Source: Bacillota bacterium (GTDB lineage: Bacteria; Bacillota; Clostridia; Oscillospirales; Ruminococcaceae). Taken from it: 7,601 nt of DNA. The stretch lies in NCBI GenBank assembly GCA_023439605.1, contig JAEXNS010000200.1, forward strand, positions 1 through 7,601, written 5' to 3'. Shown piece by piece: positions 6,013-7,601 of this stretch; within the stretch, counting starts at the first letter, position 1, and each line of letters starts with the position of its first letter. Position numbers and translations under genes: made by a program. A model generated the notes under the pieces. It was not told where the DNA came from. It saw only the letters and a program-made list of their open reading frames with translations, and did no database searches.

Positions 6013-6783
6013 CTAAATAATTGATGTAGAAGAGGTTGTTAACAATTTATTTTGAACCTTTTCTAGCTGATACTTTTTGTATGCGGCACCATATTTTGAA
6101 AAACTTGTTTTGTATATTTGAAGTCTTGCAAGTTCATGCGATAGCCACATAGGCATTGAACCGACAATTTTAACTTCCATTAAATGCTGATTAGGTAATA
6201 AAACCTGTGTGCCATAGTTGCCCATATCTAAAGCGACGTCAAATCGCCTAGTAGTAATCATGCGATCAAAAGTTAATCTGAAATTTTTATCTTCTTTTCC
6301 AAAATAAGCTAAACGTTGATAACTAATATATTGTTTTGGAACAACTGCATAGTTTTTTAGAAAAGCAACTAGCTCATTTAAAACTTGGTATTGGATATAA
6401 TTTTTCTTGGAATTTTCAAATTTAGGTGTAATACCATCAAAAATAAATGAATTTGCTTCTGATAAGGTTAAATTAATTCTACGTTTTGCAACTATGCCTC
6501 CGATTTTTTTCTTTATCTCCAAAAATACTAACTCATCTTTTTCTACTGGTGATGAGTAGCTTCTTAATCTTAGCTTTTCCTTGTAATAGGGTTTTGCTAA
6601 GGATTCACGAATTAAAAAGCTGTCGTTGGTATCGTAGTAAACATTATAAACTCCATACTCTTTTCCGTTTACACAAAAAGCATCAGGGTTCATATAATTT
6701 TCTAGCACGTTTAAGAGTGATTCATATTGATATTCATCTAATATGAACTTCATTTCATTTCTCATAAAGGAATTAATAGCCAT
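6013..6783 (-). CDS. VTC-domain protein, polyphosphate polymerase family
   Basis: The 256-residue soluble product has no membrane segment. Motifs fit the VTC/tunnel-fold (CYTH-like) active site: RNEMKF (8-13), YYDT (49-52), KLRLRSY (70-76, two Arg of RxR), FLEIKKK (87-93), KRR (100-102), YQRLAY (155-160), RLTFDR (169-174), LMEVKI (201-206, acidic metal ligand E203) and SFSKYGAAY (227-235). Established knowledge: in yeast Vtc4 the equivalent basic residues, Glu and terminal Ser-Lys make polyphosphate from ATP. All corresponding positions look present, so it is probably active, although many bacterial members lack biochemical proof. The ATG at 6783 is chosen because a TAA in frame lies at 6789-6787. 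The only strong Shine-Dalgarno (AAAGGAG, 6826-6820) is 36 nt upstream, which is unusual. It is separated from DUF4956, with which it is often paired, but shares a promoter motif with it. It is divergent from CotH. Confidence 0.9.
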   Translation of the reverse strand: MAINSFMRNEMKFILDEYQYESLLNVLENYMNPDAFCVNGKEYGVYNVYYDTNDSFLIRESLAKPYYKEKLRLRSYSSPVEKDELVFLEIKKKIGGIVAKRRINLTLSEANSFIFDGITPKFENSKKNYIQYQVLNELVAFLKNYAVVPKQYISYQRLAYFGKEDKNFRLTFDRMITTRRFDVALDMGNYGTQVLLPNQHLMEVKIVGSMPMWLSHELARLQIYKTSFSKYGAAYKKYQLEKVQNKLLTTSSTSII

Positions 6784-6796
6784 AATTTATTTTATT

Positions 6797-6826
6797 CTGT
6801 TTTTAAAACTAACAGAAATCTCCTTT
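6797..6826 (-). promoter_or_regulatory. displaced Shine-Dalgarno and small hairpin in the VTC leader
   Basis: On the minus strand AAAGGAG (6826-6820) is followed by ATTT and then a possible hairpin, CTGTT 6815-6811 with AACAG 6801-6797. Another 13 nt precede the ATG at 6783. No ATG, GTG or TTG lies at the proper distance from the Shine-Dalgarno. A CTG at 6815-6813 would give a 7-codon leader stopping at 6792, eight bases before the ATG. Confidence 0.35.
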
Positions 6827-6851
6827 CTTTTTGAATTTAAAAAACAAACCG

Positions 6852-6859
6852 AACATGTT
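6852..6859. promoter_or_regulatory. AACATGTT palindrome (VTC promoter)
   Basis: This perfect 8-bp palindrome is placed at or just after the predicted start of the VTC transcript. The same 8-mer occurs at 7080-7087 before CotH and at 278-285 after the first gene. The plus-strand context GAACATGTTAA(A)TTATA is shared with the CotH copy. Position would suit a repressor operator. Confidence 0.35.
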
Positions 6860-6860
6860 A

Positions 6861-6899
6861 ATTATATAATATAATCATATCCTTAAAATAATCTTAAAA
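6861..6899 (-). promoter_or_regulatory. putative activator-dependent promoter of the VTC gene (direct repeat plus -10)
   Basis: CTTAAAA at 6882-6888 and 6893-6899 (11-bp period) lies 15 bp from a minus-strand TATAAT (6866-6861). The repeat would overlap the -35 region, and no good TTGACA is present, as is usual for response-regulator-activated promoters. The arrangement is the same as at 1376-1414 before DUF4956. Transcription would begin near the AACATGTT palindrome at 6852-6859. Confidence 0.45.
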
Positions 6900-7079
6900 A
6901 GTAAAGTTAATGTAAAATATTTATGAATTAATTATAAACTTTTATTAAAAAAAGTGTAAATTGTGTGTGTAAATGAATATAAATATTTCTTATTTCTATA
7001 ATATAAATATCATAAATAACTAATATAATAATATTGTAATTAAATCATAATAAACCATTAAAATCATTTAAAAAAACTG

Positions 7080-7097
7080 AACATGTTAAATTATACT
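7080..7097 (+). promoter_or_regulatory. AACATGTT palindrome and -10 candidate of the CotH gene
   Basis: AACATGTT (7080-7087) sits four bases before TATACT (7092-7097). A 5' leader of about 15 nt follows to ATG 7116, with GAAAGG at 7101-7106 as ribosome binding site. No -35 box is recognisable, so activation by a regulator or an alternative sigma factor is possible. Similar AAATTATACT occurs at 1564-1573 before the first dockerin gene. Confidence 0.35.
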
Positions 7098-7115
7098 ATA
7101 GAAAGGTCGTCTTTG

Positions 7116-7601
7116 ATGAAAAAAATATTAAGTTTACTAACAGGGGTTATTGTATTAGTAACAGGATGTTCAAATGTTAAAAATAAGGAGAATAATTCTG
7201 CAAAATCAATTATTGATGAAGAAGAAATAAGTAATTCAAAAATAAACTATAGTGAGAGCTTATTTGGAGGTGATGTCATTGATATAAACATAGTAACAGA
7301 AAAAAGTAATTGGGATGAAATGTTAGAAAATGCAAAGAGTGAAGAATATATATCAGTAGATATAGAAGTAAATGGAGAAGTATATAAAAATGTCGGTATT
7401 AGAGCAAAAGGAAATTCAAGTTTATCTATGGTGAATTCAGAAGAAAACAACAGATATAGTTTTAAAATTAAATTTGATAAATATGTGGATGGTCAAAATT
7501 GTCAAGGGCTAGACGAGCTGGTTTTGAATAATTGTTTATCAGATAATACGTATATGAAAGATTATATAGCTTTTGACATGATGAATTTTATGGAGGTAAA
7601 T
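7116..7601 (+). CDS. CotH kinase family lipoprotein, N-terminal part
   Basis: The first 162 codons are open to the window edge. The start ATG at 7116 has GAAAGG nine nt upstream. Residues 1-17 are a lipoprotein signal with lipobox VTGC, so Cys18 would be lipidated and the protein anchored outside the membrane. A polar spacer (19-50) follows, then the N-terminal part of a CotH domain: VIDINIV (54-60), GIRAKGNSSL (94-103), YSFKIKFDKY (114-123), GLDELVLNN (131-139), NTYMKDYIAFDM (144-155). Established knowledge: CotH is an atypical protein kinase that phosphorylates spore-coat proteins in Bacillus. Related domains occur in many secreted bacterial proteins, including cellulosomal ones. The catalytic residues lie further on and cannot be checked here. 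Neighbours (VTC divergent, DUF4956 and beta-helix proteins nearby) are the usual partners. Inference: it modifies surface proteins such as the two dockerin beta-helix products. Confidence 0.88.
   Translation, partial: MKKILSLLTGVIVLVTGCSNVKNKENNSAKSIIDEEEISNSKINYSESLFGGDVIDINIVTEKSNWDEMLENAKSEEYISVDIEVNGEVYKNVGIRAKGNSSLSMVNSEENNRYSFKIKFDKYVDGQNCQGLDELVLNNCLSDNTYMKDYIAFDMMNFMEVN

Larger units (their letters stand above)
6784..7115. other. divergent intergenic region between VTC and CotH genes
   Basis: This 332-bp, very AT-rich region has no ORF. It holds the VTC leader and promoter (6797-6899) and the two AACATGTT palindromes 228 bp apart. At the right end are the CotH -10 candidate (TATACT, 7092-7097) and the Shine-Dalgarno. 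I see nothing specific from 6903 to 7057. Confidence 0.7.

Noticed and set aside
6486..6746. 86-residue plus-strand ORF opposite the VTC gene
   Set aside because: It overlaps conserved VTC motifs entirely and has no Shine-Dalgarno or recognisable domain.
1..7601. CRISPR array, tRNA genes, insertion sequence or prophage genes
   Set aside because: No regularly spaced repeats, cloverleaf sequences, transposase motifs or phage proteins were seen.

Overview
The window is AT-rich with Shine-Dalgarno sites of the AAAGGAG type. It carries two secreted proteins with type I dockerin domains and, at the left edge, the tail of a 2-hydroxyacyl-CoA dehydratase activase-type protein. Together these point to an anaerobic, mesophilic, cellulosome-forming Clostridium or close relative. 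The species cannot be named from this sequence alone.

Layout: (1) 1-272, the 3' end of a large activase/dehydratase protein on +. (2) About 320-497, a locally GC-richer stretch that looks like a structured RNA and ends in an 18-bp-stem terminator. The terminator also closes the convergent minus-strand gene. (3) 506-1204, a minus-strand DUF4956 integral membrane protein with a TTG start. (4) 1205-1678, a 474-bp divergent regulatory region. (5) 1679-3748 and 3914-5887, two tandem paralogous secreted proteins. Each has a signal peptide, an N-terminal type I dockerin and a Cthe_2159-like (DUF4353) parallel beta-helix carbohydrate-binding domain. A long hairpin lies between them and a strong terminator follows the second. 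(6) 6013-6783, a minus-strand VTC-domain protein (polyphosphate polymerase family). (7) 6784-7115, a second divergent regulatory region. (8) 7116-7601, the first 162 codons of a CotH-kinase-family lipoprotein that runs off the right edge.

How it may work together: DUF4956, VTC, CotH and Cthe_2159-like proteins form a recognisable neighbourhood, and here it flanks a dockerin-bearing pair. A reasonable but unproven model is a surface phospho-modification module. The cytoplasmic VTC enzyme and the DUF4956 membrane protein would act at the inner face. The lipoprotein CotH kinase would act outside, and the two dockerin beta-helix proteins would be its substrates or scaffold-bound effectors. The DUF4956 and VTC genes share an 11-bp-period direct repeat (CTTAAAA-N4-CTTAAAA) at the same spacing from a -10-like hexamer. 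This suggests common control by an OmpR/PhoB-type response regulator. A perfect AACATGTT palindrome occurs in three intergenic places, including both ends of the VTC/CotH divergent region.
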